The notes beneath the pieces are model-generated. The model worked only from the letters and a program-made list of their open reading frames with translations. It was not told the origin of the DNA and did no database searches. 64,000 nucleotides of DNA from JAADJA01 sp963840975 (GTDB taxonomy: Bacteria; Bacteroidota; Bacteroidia; Bacteroidales; JAADJA01), in NCBI GenBank assembly GCA_963840975.1, contig CAWJBC010000009.1, positions 150,168-214,167 on the forward strand, given 5' to 3'. The translations under genes were made by a program, and so were the position numbers. This document shows positions 9,072 to 16,771 of this stretch, one piece after another (position 1 is the stretch's first letter; the number at the start of each line of letters is the position of its first letter).

Positions 9072-9779
9072 ATGAAAATTACAAGAATTGCAAAAGGATT
9101 TTTCTTTTCGGCTGCGGCTGTTTTAATGTTAATGGGTTGTGATCAAATGGGCGGATCAAAAAAATCAGCGACCCTTTCCAACGAGCTTGATAGTGTTAGT
9201 TATGCCATCGGTATTGACATCGCTTCCAATCTGAAAAAAAGTGGATTTGAAGAAATTAATTCAGAAGCTATCTCCAAAGGCTTTACTGATATTTTTGCAG
9301 GCACAGAGCCTGCTATTGACCCTGCTATTGCCAACAAGTATGTAATGGATTATTTCAATAAAATGAGAACCAAGAAAGGTGAAAAGAACATGAAAGATGC
9401 TGAAACCTTTCTAAAGGAAAATGGAGCAAAAGATGGTGTTGTTACGACGGCAAGCGGTTTACAATATAAAATTATCCAGGAAGGAACAGGCCCGATACCC
9501 ACCGAAACCGACATGGTAAAGGTTTATTATAAAGGTACCTTAGCTGACGGAAGAGAATTTGATGGCACAACCGAAGGAAATCCTGCGCAATTCAGGGTGA
9601 ATGGTGTGATACGCGGATGGACAGAGGCTATCATGCTCATGCCGGTTGGTTCAAAATGGACATTGTACGTTCATCCTGATCTGGCTTATGGAGCCAACCC
9701 AAGACAGGGCGGTATTATTGAAGCCAATCACTTACTCATTTTTGACCTTGAATTATTAGAGATCGTTAAACAGCAATAA
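9072..9779 (+). CDS. FkpA/Mip-like FKBP-type peptidyl-prolyl isomerase lipoprotein
   Basis: The N-terminus has a lipobox (LMLMGC). A helical FKBP_N domain follows (residues 35-120: SVSYAIGIDIASNLKKSGF, MDYFNKMRTKKGEKN), then a C-terminal FKBP domain (about 135-235: VKVYYKGTLADGREFDGT, VIRGWTEAIMLMPVGSKW, IEANHLLIFDLELLEI). This two-domain plan is that of FkpA and Mip, dimeric periplasmic chaperone-isomerases. It is the second FKBP gene in tandem and lies 11 bases before sucC. Confidence 0.92.
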   Translation: MKITRIAKGFFFSAAAVLMLMGCDQMGGSKKSATLSNELDSVSYAIGIDIASNLKKSGFEEINSEAISKGFTDIFAGTEPAIDPAIANKYVMDYFNKMRTKKGEKNMKDAETFLKENGAKDGVVTTASGLQYKIIQEGTGPIPTETDMVKVYYKGTLADGREFDGTTEGNPAQFRVNGVIRGWTEAIMLMPVGSKWTLYVHPDLAYGANPRQGGIIEANHLLIFDLELLEIVKQQ

Positions 9780-9790
9780 AACTTCAATCC

Positions 9791-10981
9791 ATGAATTTAC
9801 ACGAATATCAGGGAAAAATACTTTTAAAAAACTTCGGCGTGCCGGTTCCCCTTGGTTTCGTTGCATTTTCGCCGGATGAAGCTGTTGATGCAGCAAGAAC
9901 TATTCAAAAGGAAACCCAGTCGGATAAATGGGCAGTAAAAGCCCAAATCCATGCCGGCGGCCGCGGTAAAGGCGGAGGTGTTAAAATTGCAAAAACCCTT
10001 GAGGAAGTGTTGTATTATGCTGACGACATAATCGGGATGCAACTCATTACTCCTCAAACCGGACCCGAAGGCAAAAAGGTACAAAAGGTATTGGTTGAGC
10101 AAAACATTTACTACAAAGGTGAATCCGATATCAGAGAATTTTATATGTCCATTTTGCTGAACCGGCAAAGCGGAAGAAACATGATACTATATTCACCCAG
10201 AGGCGGAATGAATATCGAAGAGGTGGCAGAAAATTCTCCAGAAGCATTGTTTACCGAAGAAATCAGCCCTGTTGTTGGACTTCAGGCATTCCAGGCAAGA
10301 AAAATCGCCTTCAACCTTGGATTGGAAGGAATGGCACTCAAAGAGATGGTCAGCTTTATCCTGACCTTGTACAAGGCATACATTGGTGTAGATGCTTCTT
10401 TGTTTGAGATCAATCCGGTCATTAAAGCCGCAGATAACAGAGTTTATGCAGCAGATGCCAAGGTGGTTATTGATAATAATTCCCTCTTCCGTCATCCCGA
10501 CATTCTTGAGTTCAGGGACTTTAACGAAGAAGACCCCAACGAAGTAGAAGCAAGCCGGTTCAACCTGAGTTATGTTAAACTCTCAGGGAATGTCGGTTGC
10601 ATGGTAAATGGCGCCGGGCTTGCAATGGCAACCATGGACATCATCAAATTGTCGGGTGGCGATCCGGCCAACTTCCTTGATGTTGGCGGCTCAGCAGATT
10701 CTAAAAGGGTTGAGGAAGCATTTAGGATCATTTTGAAAGATGCCAATGTTAAAGCTATTCTCGTCAATATTTTTGGCGGTATTGTGCGCTGCGACAGCGT
10801 CGCTACTGGCGTTGTTGATGCCTGCAAAAGAATTGGAACCATTCATATTCCCATCATTGTCCGATTGCAGGGAACCAATGCAGAAGAAGGCAAGAAGATA
10901 ATAGATGAATCGGGATTAAAAGTTCATTCTGCCATTTTATTGACCGAGGCAGCTGAAAAAGTGAGGGAAGTCCTGGCTTGA
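9791..10981 (+). CDS. sucC: Succinyl-CoA ligase (ADP-forming) beta subunit
   Basis: This is the TCA-cycle enzyme subunit that binds nucleotide and, with SucD, interconverts succinyl-CoA and succinate while making ATP or GTP. The N-terminal ATP-grasp domain starts MNLHEYQGKILLKNFGVP and has AQIHAGGRGKGGGVKIA. The C-terminal ligase domain has GCMVNGAGLAMATMD, DVGGSAD and NIFGGIVRCD. Length (396) is normal. The alpha subunit gene sucD is not in this window. It is the last gene of the apparent operon, ending before the terminator at 11022. Confidence 0.97.
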   Translation: MNLHEYQGKILLKNFGVPVPLGFVAFSPDEAVDAARTIQKETQSDKWAVKAQIHAGGRGKGGGVKIAKTLEEVLYYADDIIGMQLITPQTGPEGKKVQKVLVEQNIYYKGESDIREFYMSILLNRQSGRNMILYSPRGGMNIEEVAENSPEALFTEEISPVVGLQAFQARKIAFNLGLEGMALKEMVSFILTLYKAYIGVDASLFEINPVIKAADNRVYAADAKVVIDNNSLFRHPDILEFRDFNEEDPNEVEASRFNLSYVKLSGNVGCMVNGAGLAMATMDIIKLSGGDPANFLDVGGSADSKRVEEAFRIILKDANVKAILVNIFGGIVRCDSVATGVVDACKRIGTIHIPIIVRLQGTNAEEGKKIIDESGLKVHSAILLTEAAEKVREVLA

Positions 10982-11021
10982 GATGCTGATATTCAATATT
11001 AAGAAATAGTTTTGAAATGAG

Positions 11022-11050
11022 AAAGCTGGCTTTGGTCAGCTTTTTTTTTA
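11022..11050 (+). terminator. Rho-independent terminator after sucC
   Basis: AAAGCTG (11022-11028) pairs with CAGCTTT (11037-11043) around an 8-base loop and is followed by a run of T residues. It ends the plus-strand operon and separates it from the converging minus-strand lipid genes. Confidence 0.85.
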
Positions 11051-11074
11051 ATTGTCTTTTTCGACTCGTTAGGG

Positions 11075-11956
11075 TTAGGGAATTATGATATTGAGAGATT
11101 GGGGATGAATCTTTACATGCAATTTTTTTTTCATCTTTAACGGCTCGCCATCAAGGTTCACCCATCTTTTCCTTCGTGTTTTCACAACCAGTTCTTTGGC
11201 TTTGATAATCTCAAACTGCCTTGAGATGTCAATTTTTTTCCAGTATAGCAAACTGGCTAACAGTGGTATTTCGATCATGAGCGGCTTTTTCATAATAATC
11301 ACATCCAGCAACCCATCATCTGCCGAAGCTGCAGGTGCAATGGATGCGCCATAACCAAACTGGTCGGAATTGGCAAATGATATAAAAAGTGCCCTGCGTT
11401 TCAGAACTTCACCGTTGATCTCGATCGTATATTTCCGGGGACGATAATTAATATATTCTTCGGTTACAACCTTCAGGTAGGTAAAGAAACCCCGGCGTTT
11501 ATTTTTGGCATATTCACGTGCAACAATTCCATCAAAACCAATGCCTGCAATGCTTACAAAAAATTCATTATTGATTGAACCGGTATCAATTTTCAGAATT
11601 TTGCTCTGGTTGATGATTTCAATCGCTTTCTTATAACTCAATGGAATTTTCAGGTAATGAGCCAGCCCGTTTCCCGAACCTGCCGGGATAATTCCAAGAA
11701 CGACTTTTTTATCCGTTAGTGTCTTTGCGATTTCATTCACTGAACCATCACCGCCCACAGCAACAATTACATCCACTCCTTCAGCCACTCTTCTGTTACA
11801 AATATCAATTGCATGACCCGGTCCTTCCGTAAATTCAATGGAGTATACAAATTGGGACTTATCCAGATAGGCTTCAATAGCCTGAACAACCTTATCTTTA
11901 CTGAAAACGCCAGATACCGGATTGATGATAAAAACTACTCTTTTCTTGATCCTCAC
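11075..11956 (-). CDS. Diacylglycerol kinase-type lipid kinase (YegS/DgkB family)
   Basis: This is a soluble lipid kinase of the DAGK catalytic family. Visible motifs are VFIINPVSGVFSKD (residues 8-21), IVAVGGDGSVNEIAKTL (about 64-80), GIIPAGSGNGLAHYL (about 91-105) and SIAGIGFDGIVAREY. The C-terminal beta domain has DDGLLDVII. The family includes DgkB/YerQ, which re-phosphorylates the diacylglycerol left over from lipoteichoic acid synthesis, and YegS-like kinases. It lies 7 bases downstream of the LTA-synthase-like gene on the same strand, so the two are probably co-transcribed. That context favours a diacylglycerol-recycling role, which is an inference. Confidence 0.9.
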   Translation of the reverse strand: MRIKKRVVFIINPVSGVFSKDKVVQAIEAYLDKSQFVYSIEFTEGPGHAIDICNRRVAEGVDVIVAVGGDGSVNEIAKTLTDKKVVLGIIPAGSGNGLAHYLKIPLSYKKAIEIINQSKILKIDTGSINNEFFVSIAGIGFDGIVAREYAKNKRRGFFTYLKVVTEEYINYRPRKYTIEINGEVLKRRALFISFANSDQFGYGASIAPAASADDGLLDVIIMKKPLMIEIPLLASLLYWKKIDISRQFEIIKAKELVVKTRRKRWVNLDGEPLKMKKKLHVKIHPQSLNIIIP

Positions 11957-11963
11957 ATTTATT

Positions 11964-13916
11964 TTATTTAAGGGTAAGTTTATTGTTCAAAACCCTGTCA
12001 TCAAATTGTTGTTTTATCGCTTTTGTTAAAGTATTCATCTCATGTTGGATAGTGTCGTGCAAGTCTATTATATTATGTTTCAACAAACTGTCGGTTTGAA
12101 GATGGTAAAAGGCGATGTCCTTTTCGCCATTAAATTTCAAAACATACCCATTCTGAATAAGTTGATATATGCCTGAAAGATAAGAGATCGCAAAATGGCG
12201 GGCATTGAGATCAAAAACACTCTCTCCAAAAGCAATGAATTCGCTATCGTACCCTAAATAATCGAGTATGCTTGGCACGATATCGGTTTGTTGCACTGTT
12301 TGTGTTTGAAACTTGTTCCAATCTTTTTCAGCCTGATAAAAAATGATGGGAATGCTATATTTGCCTGCCGAAGTCCTGTAAAAAGGTTGATATCCCTGGT
12401 AGGTATGATCGGCAGTCAATATAAATAAGGTACTATCGAACCAACTGTAACCGGAAACCGTTTGAAAAAATTGCTTCAACGCATAATCGGCATAACCAAT
12501 GCTTTCGTGGATGTCAAGTTCTCCTTTTGGAAATTTTCCGGAATATCTATCCGGCACTTTGTAAGGATGGTGTGAGGAAAGGGTAAAAATGGCTGACAAT
12601 AAAGGCTTGTTCATTTCATCCATCTTCTGGGCTGTAAACTGAAGAAATTCTTCATCAAAGATTCCCCACTTTCCATCAAAATCATTATCGTTGTTGTACT
12701 CGCTACGACCAAAGTAGTTATTAAATCCAACAATTTTAGTGTAAGATTCAAAACCCATAGTACCATTTGTTCCTCCATGAAAAAATGCTGTGCTGTAACC
12801 TTTTGATTTCAACAGGCTTGCTATGGAGCTAATCTTATTGCCAGCATAAGGCGAAGTGATGAAAGGCCCCATCATCAATGAAGGAATACCTGAAAGTATG
12901 GCTGGAATACCATCTATGGATTTTTCACCATTGGCATATCCTTTAAAAACAAGGCTTTTTCGCATAAGAGAATCTAAAAATGGAGTATATCCCTTATATT
13001 TTCCACCACCATAATCCGGGTTTAGCAGAGCACTGTGTTCAGCAGTAAAGCTTTCGAGTATGACGATGACGACATTTAAGTTTTTAAATTCTTCTATCTG
13101 GTGGTGATAAGATTTAACAGGAGTAAAAATGCTATCCAGTTCATGCTGGTCGGTAAAATACTTTACCGGATGAATGGCTTTTCCATCCTTGGTTTTGAGA
13201 ATTGTAAATGGAGAATTTAAAAGTATCGGGAAATATTCAGGTATGGTGTATTCTCCGGCATTGATAATGTTTACCGGTCTGTATTGAATTCCTCCCCTGA
13301 CAGCGATAATTGATAAAAGCAGGATGACAGCGAATTTCAAAGTATCGTAAAGGTACCTTTTTAAAGAATAAATATTTGACGGTTTTTTTTCAACTTGTAT
13401 CTTTTGAGTTGTCCAAATCAAAGCGACAATAAATATGATCCAAAGGACAAATACATACCAGAAATCTCTAATAAACAGAGGGATGAGAGATCCAACTTCA
13501 TCTCCTGCTTCGGTGAGATAAGAAAAAATGTCAATTGTCATTCGTTTCTGAGAAAAACGAAAGTAAATCACATCAATGAGATTGATCGCCATAGCCACCG
13601 AATTGGAAATATAAAAAATGATATTCAGAATGGCTTGATACCAACCGGAAAACCTCAGACTAAGCGGTACGGCATTGAAAAAGATCAGCGGAATATTAAA
13701 AATGACAAGGGTAAACAGATCGAAACGTAAGCCTGCAAAAAAAACAAACATCAGGTGCGTAAAACTGATTCCTGAAAAGAGGGATGGGTTTAATAAATAG
13801 ATCAGTATCCGCGAAAGAAACAGCAGTGCAAGCGCAATTGTAAGTTTAAGAAACAATGCAATGTAAATGTTACCACGAAACCAGGTGGAATGCCACATAG
13901 ACGTTTGGGAGAGCAT
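11964..13916 (-). CDS. LTA synthase-family phosphoglycerol transferase/sulfatase (membrane)
   Basis: About five transmembrane segments fill the first 200 residues. An extracytoplasmic sulfatase/alkaline-phosphatase-like domain follows. It begins NLNVVIVILESFTAEHS, contains GEKSIDGIPAILSGIPSL and DSTLFILTADHTYQGY, and has SIPIIFYQAE near the end. The family transfers phosphoglycerol from phosphatidylglycerol, or phosphoethanolamine, to glycans. The nucleophile position in GEKSIDG is serine here, while Gram-positive LtaS uses threonine. Length is 650 residues, normal for Bacteroidetes members. The neighbouring diacylglycerol kinase gene fits a reaction that releases diacylglycerol. The acceptor in a Gram-negative envelope is unknown. 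Confidence 0.88.
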   Translation of the reverse strand: MLSQTSMWHSTWFRGNIYIALFLKLTIALALLFLSRILIYLLNPSLFSGISFTHLMFVFFAGLRFDLFTLVIFNIPLIFFNAVPLSLRFSGWYQAILNIIFYISNSVAMAINLIDVIYFRFSQKRMTIDIFSYLTEAGDEVGSLIPLFIRDFWYVFVLWIIFIVALIWTTQKIQVEKKPSNIYSLKRYLYDTLKFAVILLLSIIAVRGGIQYRPVNIINAGEYTIPEYFPILLNSPFTILKTKDGKAIHPVKYFTDQHELDSIFTPVKSYHHQIEEFKNLNVVIVILESFTAEHSALLNPDYGGGKYKGYTPFLDSLMRKSLVFKGYANGEKSIDGIPAILSGIPSLMMGPFITSPYAGNKISSIASLLKSKGYSTAFFHGGTNGTMGFESYTKIVGFNNYFGRSEYNNDNDFDGKWGIFDEEFLQFTAQKMDEMNKPLLSAIFTLSSHHPYKVPDRYSGKFPKGELDIHESIGYADYALKQFFQTVSGYSWFDSTLFILTADHTYQGYQPFYRTSAGKYSIPIIFYQAEKDWNKFQTQTVQQTDIVPSILDYLGYDSEFIAFGESVFDLNARHFAISYLSGIYQLIQNGYVLKFNGEKDIAFYHLQTDSLLKHNIIDLHDTIQHEMNTLTKAIKQQFDDRVLNNKLTLK

Positions 13917-13921
13917 CCGGT

Positions 13922-14254
13922 TTATTTACAATACATTACATGAACAATTCGGGTGGCTGTAGTCATATTCCCGGCTTTATCCTGTACAGTAAAAACCACA
14001 TTGTATTCACCGGGGATAGTGACGTCTACATCAATCTCAATGTTAATATTTGCTGTAATGTCGCCATCCTCATCGTCGAGGGCAGTAGCTCCGGGATCAA
14101 CGTAGGGAGGATGGTCGGGTTCTATAATGCAATATGTGATGGGGTTATTCCCTAAAATTGTTAAAACCGGCGGAGTATTGTCCTTTTTACAGGATCCAAA
14201 GCCTATTCCCAAGAGGATGAGAAGAATAGATCCACAATGCAACTTTCTGATCAT
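13922..14254 (-). CDS. Small lipoprotein with DUF5011 (Ig-like, HYR-type) domain
   Basis: I place the start at 14254 because MIRKLHCGSILLILLGIGFGSC gives a lipoprotein signal; the open frame extends further upstream without one. The mature part is a single bacterial Ig-like domain of the DUF5011 type: NTPPVLTILGNNP, YVDPGATALDDEDGDIT and YNVVFTVQDKAGNMTTATR. Such domains usually occur as parts of larger surface proteins, so a 110-residue stand-alone lipoprotein is small. It follows the GIN-domain gene after a terminator and lies 5 bases before the LTA-synthase gene. Function is unknown beyond surface or periplasmic location. Confidence 0.75.
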   Translation of the reverse strand: MIRKLHCGSILLILLGIGFGSCKKDNTPPVLTILGNNPITYCIIEPDHPPYVDPGATALDDEDGDITANINIEIDVDVTIPGEYNVVFTVQDKAGNMTTATRIVHVMYCK

Positions 14255-14319
14255 GGTGTTAATTTTTTTTGACAAAACTAATGATTTCATGCTAAAATTT
14301 AATGGGTCCAGCGAATTGA

Positions 14320-14354
14320 AATAAAAAAGCTGAATCCCGAAAACGAAATTCAGC
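14320..14354 (-). terminator. Rho-independent terminator after the GIN-domain gene
   Basis: GCTGAAT (14329-14335) pairs with ATTCAGC (14348-14354). On the minus strand the hairpin is followed by a T-rich run (complement of 14319-14328). It lies 22 bases past the stop of the GIN-domain gene and upstream of the chosen start of the DUF5011 lipoprotein. Confidence 0.7.
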
Positions 14355-14376
14355 CTCCATTTAGTATTTAAAAACT

Positions 14377-15108
14377 TCACTTATTGGCGCTTATAATGTT
14401 ACCTGACCCGCTAATATCAGTAGTAATCTGGGGATAGCCAACATAATAGACATTACCGCTTCCCGAAATTCGGACATCAAGCAAATTGGAAACATTTACT
14501 TCTGAGTTTCCCGAACCACTTACATTGACATAGGTAACCGAAGTTGGAAAATTAAAAGCCCTAACACTTCCCGATCCGCTGATGCGAATACGATGTTCGT
14601 AGCTGCTGCCCGCAAGGTAAATTTCACCCGAACCTGAAATTTCGCTGTCTGTCATTTGGGAAATGGTATTGAAACTGATGTTGCCTGAACCGCTGATCTT
14701 CAAATAAACATTGGTTGAGTCGGGAAAAGTGTTAGCCGTATTCACCGATCCTGAACCGCTAATGGTTATATAATCAATGAATGGTGAAGAAATATATATC
14801 GTAACTCCAGCGTGGTTTTTAACATTATTAAAATAAGAAATGTCCCAGAATCCCTCCGATGTTACATACATTTTGATGTTGCTGATAATATTCTGTTGTC
14901 CCTCAATCCTTATTTCGTCGGTTTCGTTGTGGCTTAAAACAACATTGGCATCAATATTTAAACTGACGGCGGATACAGTAGGAAGCGTGAAAGTTTGTTC
15001 AACGATTGGACCCTGCCCTTTGATTGCGCTTGTATCTTTATCACACGAAACCATTACAGAACCAAGTAGAAGAACTGTTGCCTGAATAATAATTGTTCTG
15101 ATTTTCAT
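14377..15108 (-). CDS. GIN-domain (DUF2807) lipoprotein
   Basis: The N-terminus is a lipoprotein signal with lipobox VMVSC. The remaining 220 residues are a repetitive right-handed beta-solenoid with the recurring turn ISGSG: YITISGSGSVNTANT, LKISGSGNISFNT, SEISGSGEIYLAG, IRISGSGSVRAFN, VNVSGSGNSEVN, VRISGSGNVYYVG and a final TDISGSGNIISANK. This is the GIN or putative auto-transporter adhesin head domain common in Bacteroidetes. Its exact role is not established. The protein is probably anchored to the periplasmic or outer face of the envelope. It appears monocistronic and has its own terminator. Confidence 0.88.
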   Translation of the reverse strand: MKIRTIIIQATVLLLGSVMVSCDKDTSAIKGQGPIVEQTFTLPTVSAVSLNIDANVVLSHNETDEIRIEGQQNIISNIKMYVTSEGFWDISYFNNVKNHAGVTIYISSPFIDYITISGSGSVNTANTFPDSTNVYLKISGSGNISFNTISQMTDSEISGSGEIYLAGSSYEHRIRISGSGSVRAFNFPTSVTYVNVSGSGNSEVNVSNLLDVRISGSGNVYYVGYPQITTDISGSGNIISANK

Positions 15109-15193
15109 TGTTGTAAAATTTTTAATTTATTAGCCTAACGACAGAAAAAAAAACGGAGGGTTGCAATTTCTGGTTATCAAAATTTAAAACAAA

Positions 15194-16474
15194 TCATTTT
15201 ACCATTTCATTGCAATAAACTCTTATACACAAATCGAAGTTCAATGAGGGGAATGGGGATTCTTCTCCGCATTCGTACCAGGTATTTTGCCAGCGCTGAA
15301 AATCAGGATTGACCCAACACTTTTTCGAGGTTATATGTGGATTGGAATATCCTTTGATTTTACTCTCGACAGGCATCGGCATTGTATCAGATGGATGTTT
15401 ATAACTCATCATCACATAAAAATCGTCGTCTTTCATTACCTTCACCGGAACTTCCAGGTCAAGGGTATAGTAACCGGCAAAACGGCAAAGAACCGGTTTC
15501 GTCGAGGCTAACAACCCTTCAAGTTTTCCCTCCACCGGATCAAACCTGTCATAAATTTCAGAATGGATTGTTACGCCAGCGGAATTAAGGTGAGTTGCGA
15601 TTTTGGCAATTTCGATATTCTGATCCGCCACAAACTTGACCAATCCATAACAAACTGTATCCCTGAATCCATAAGAATGAAACGATCCAAGGGTATCATA
15701 ATAATAGATTTTAGCATCCTTATTATATGGGACCCAATTATTCCAAATGGCATTGTACTCAAGAATGTTCGGATCCTGAAAAGGAATATAAAAAAAGCCG
15801 TTATCTCCATAATTTACACCCAGGCTGTTCTGGGCAATCCACACACCAATTCCTTCTCTGGTTTTTAGGGTATCATTCCATCCGGCTAACAAAACGGCAT
15901 GGTTTATTTTATGGGTATTCGTATAATATATGTTAGTTAAGGTATCAATGTTATTTTTATGGTGATACATCATGGAATATACCGCACCAAATTCCATGAT
16001 CGCCCTCTTAACCAATTTCATATCGTTGGGCAGGTATCTTGCATCTGTTATGGTTTGAACAGTTGCAGGCGAACCTATAAATGAAGAGTCATTTTCAGGT
16101 GATTTAATCAATGGGCCCGATCCCCTTGTAAAATATGCGGTAGCCATGTAATGATTCCCGTTGTTACTGCGCTCTGGAACAAAACCACTAAATAATTTCA
16201 GATTAATGTCTGATAATATTTCATTGCCATAGCCAAACGTTCTCCAAACCGATTCGACAGATCCAATGGCTGCACTCGCCCAGCAGCCGCCGTTGGGTTG
16301 GGCTTTTACCTGTCCCAGCCTGTCTGAATGTCGAAGGTCAAAATATTTTGGTAACACATTCTTTATCATTATCAGGCTGTCGAAATCAGGGATGGGATGG
16401 CGCTTTTCGGGCTGCTGTGCATGACTCAGGAAGATCAACACAAAAAATATAATCGTTAAAAATAAAATCTTCAT
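15194..16474 (-). CDS. Secreted papain-like (C1 family) cysteine peptidase
   Basis: The start at 16474 gives a signal peptide (MKILFLTIIFFVLIFLSHA); the open frame extends 14 residues further. The mature N-terminus KYFDLRHSDRLGQVKAQPNGGCWAS is the papain entry with active Cys in GGCWAS and an oxyanion Gln a few residues before. The catalytic His is in KINHAVLLAGW and the Asn in WIAQNSLGVNYGDNGFFYI. After the peptidase domain (about residues 40-250) there is a C-terminal domain of about 170 residues (HLNSAGVTIHSEIYD, YTLDLEVPVKVMKDDDFYVMM) resembling the lectin-like domain found in bacterial C1 peptidases. No T9SS tail is present, so it is likely periplasmic. Confidence 0.88.
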   Translation of the reverse strand: MKILFLTIIFFVLIFLSHAQQPEKRHPIPDFDSLIMIKNVLPKYFDLRHSDRLGQVKAQPNGGCWASAAIGSVESVWRTFGYGNEILSDINLKLFSGFVPERSNNGNHYMATAYFTRGSGPLIKSPENDSSFIGSPATVQTITDARYLPNDMKLVKRAIMEFGAVYSMMYHHKNNIDTLTNIYYTNTHKINHAVLLAGWNDTLKTREGIGVWIAQNSLGVNYGDNGFFYIPFQDPNILEYNAIWNNWVPYNKDAKIYYYDTLGSFHSYGFRDTVCYGLVKFVADQNIEIAKIATHLNSAGVTIHSEIYDRFDPVEGKLEGLLASTKPVLCRFAGYYTLDLEVPVKVMKDDDFYVMMSYKHPSDTMPMPVESKIKGYSNPHITSKKCWVNPDFQRWQNTWYECGEESPFPSLNFDLCIRVYCNEMVK

Positions 16475-16735
16475 TGTTGGCATTATCATAAAACAAAAAT
16501 ATCCGAAAATTGTCAAACTTAGGCTATTCTTTTATCCTATTAGCGTTTAGCATTGTTATCCAAAACGTTAACCACTTTTCCCGACTTATCAACATACCTT
16601 ATAGCAGCGTCCTTTTTATCTATTTTTGTCCATTCTGACTTCAAAAAAAACAGTAAATTTTACCTGACAATGATAATTTATCGAAATATAATTTTAGAAC
16701 CTGCTTCAGGATGAATCTTATCACCACAATGGAAA

Positions 16736-16764
16736 GATGAACCTTTGAACTTTGAACCTTGAAC
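16736..16764. repeat. Degenerate heptad array, GAAC family, copy A
   Basis: Four units ending in GAAC stand in near-perfect 7-base register just before the dnaE start: GATGAAC, CTTTGAAC (8), TTTGAAC, CTTGAAC. A related array in the opposite orientation lies right after trxA (20726-20746). The rest of the 297-base space 16475-16771 is AT-rich and contains a TATTTTTG box at 16621-16628 on the plus strand. Confidence 0.6.
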
Positions 16765-16771
16765 AGTAACT

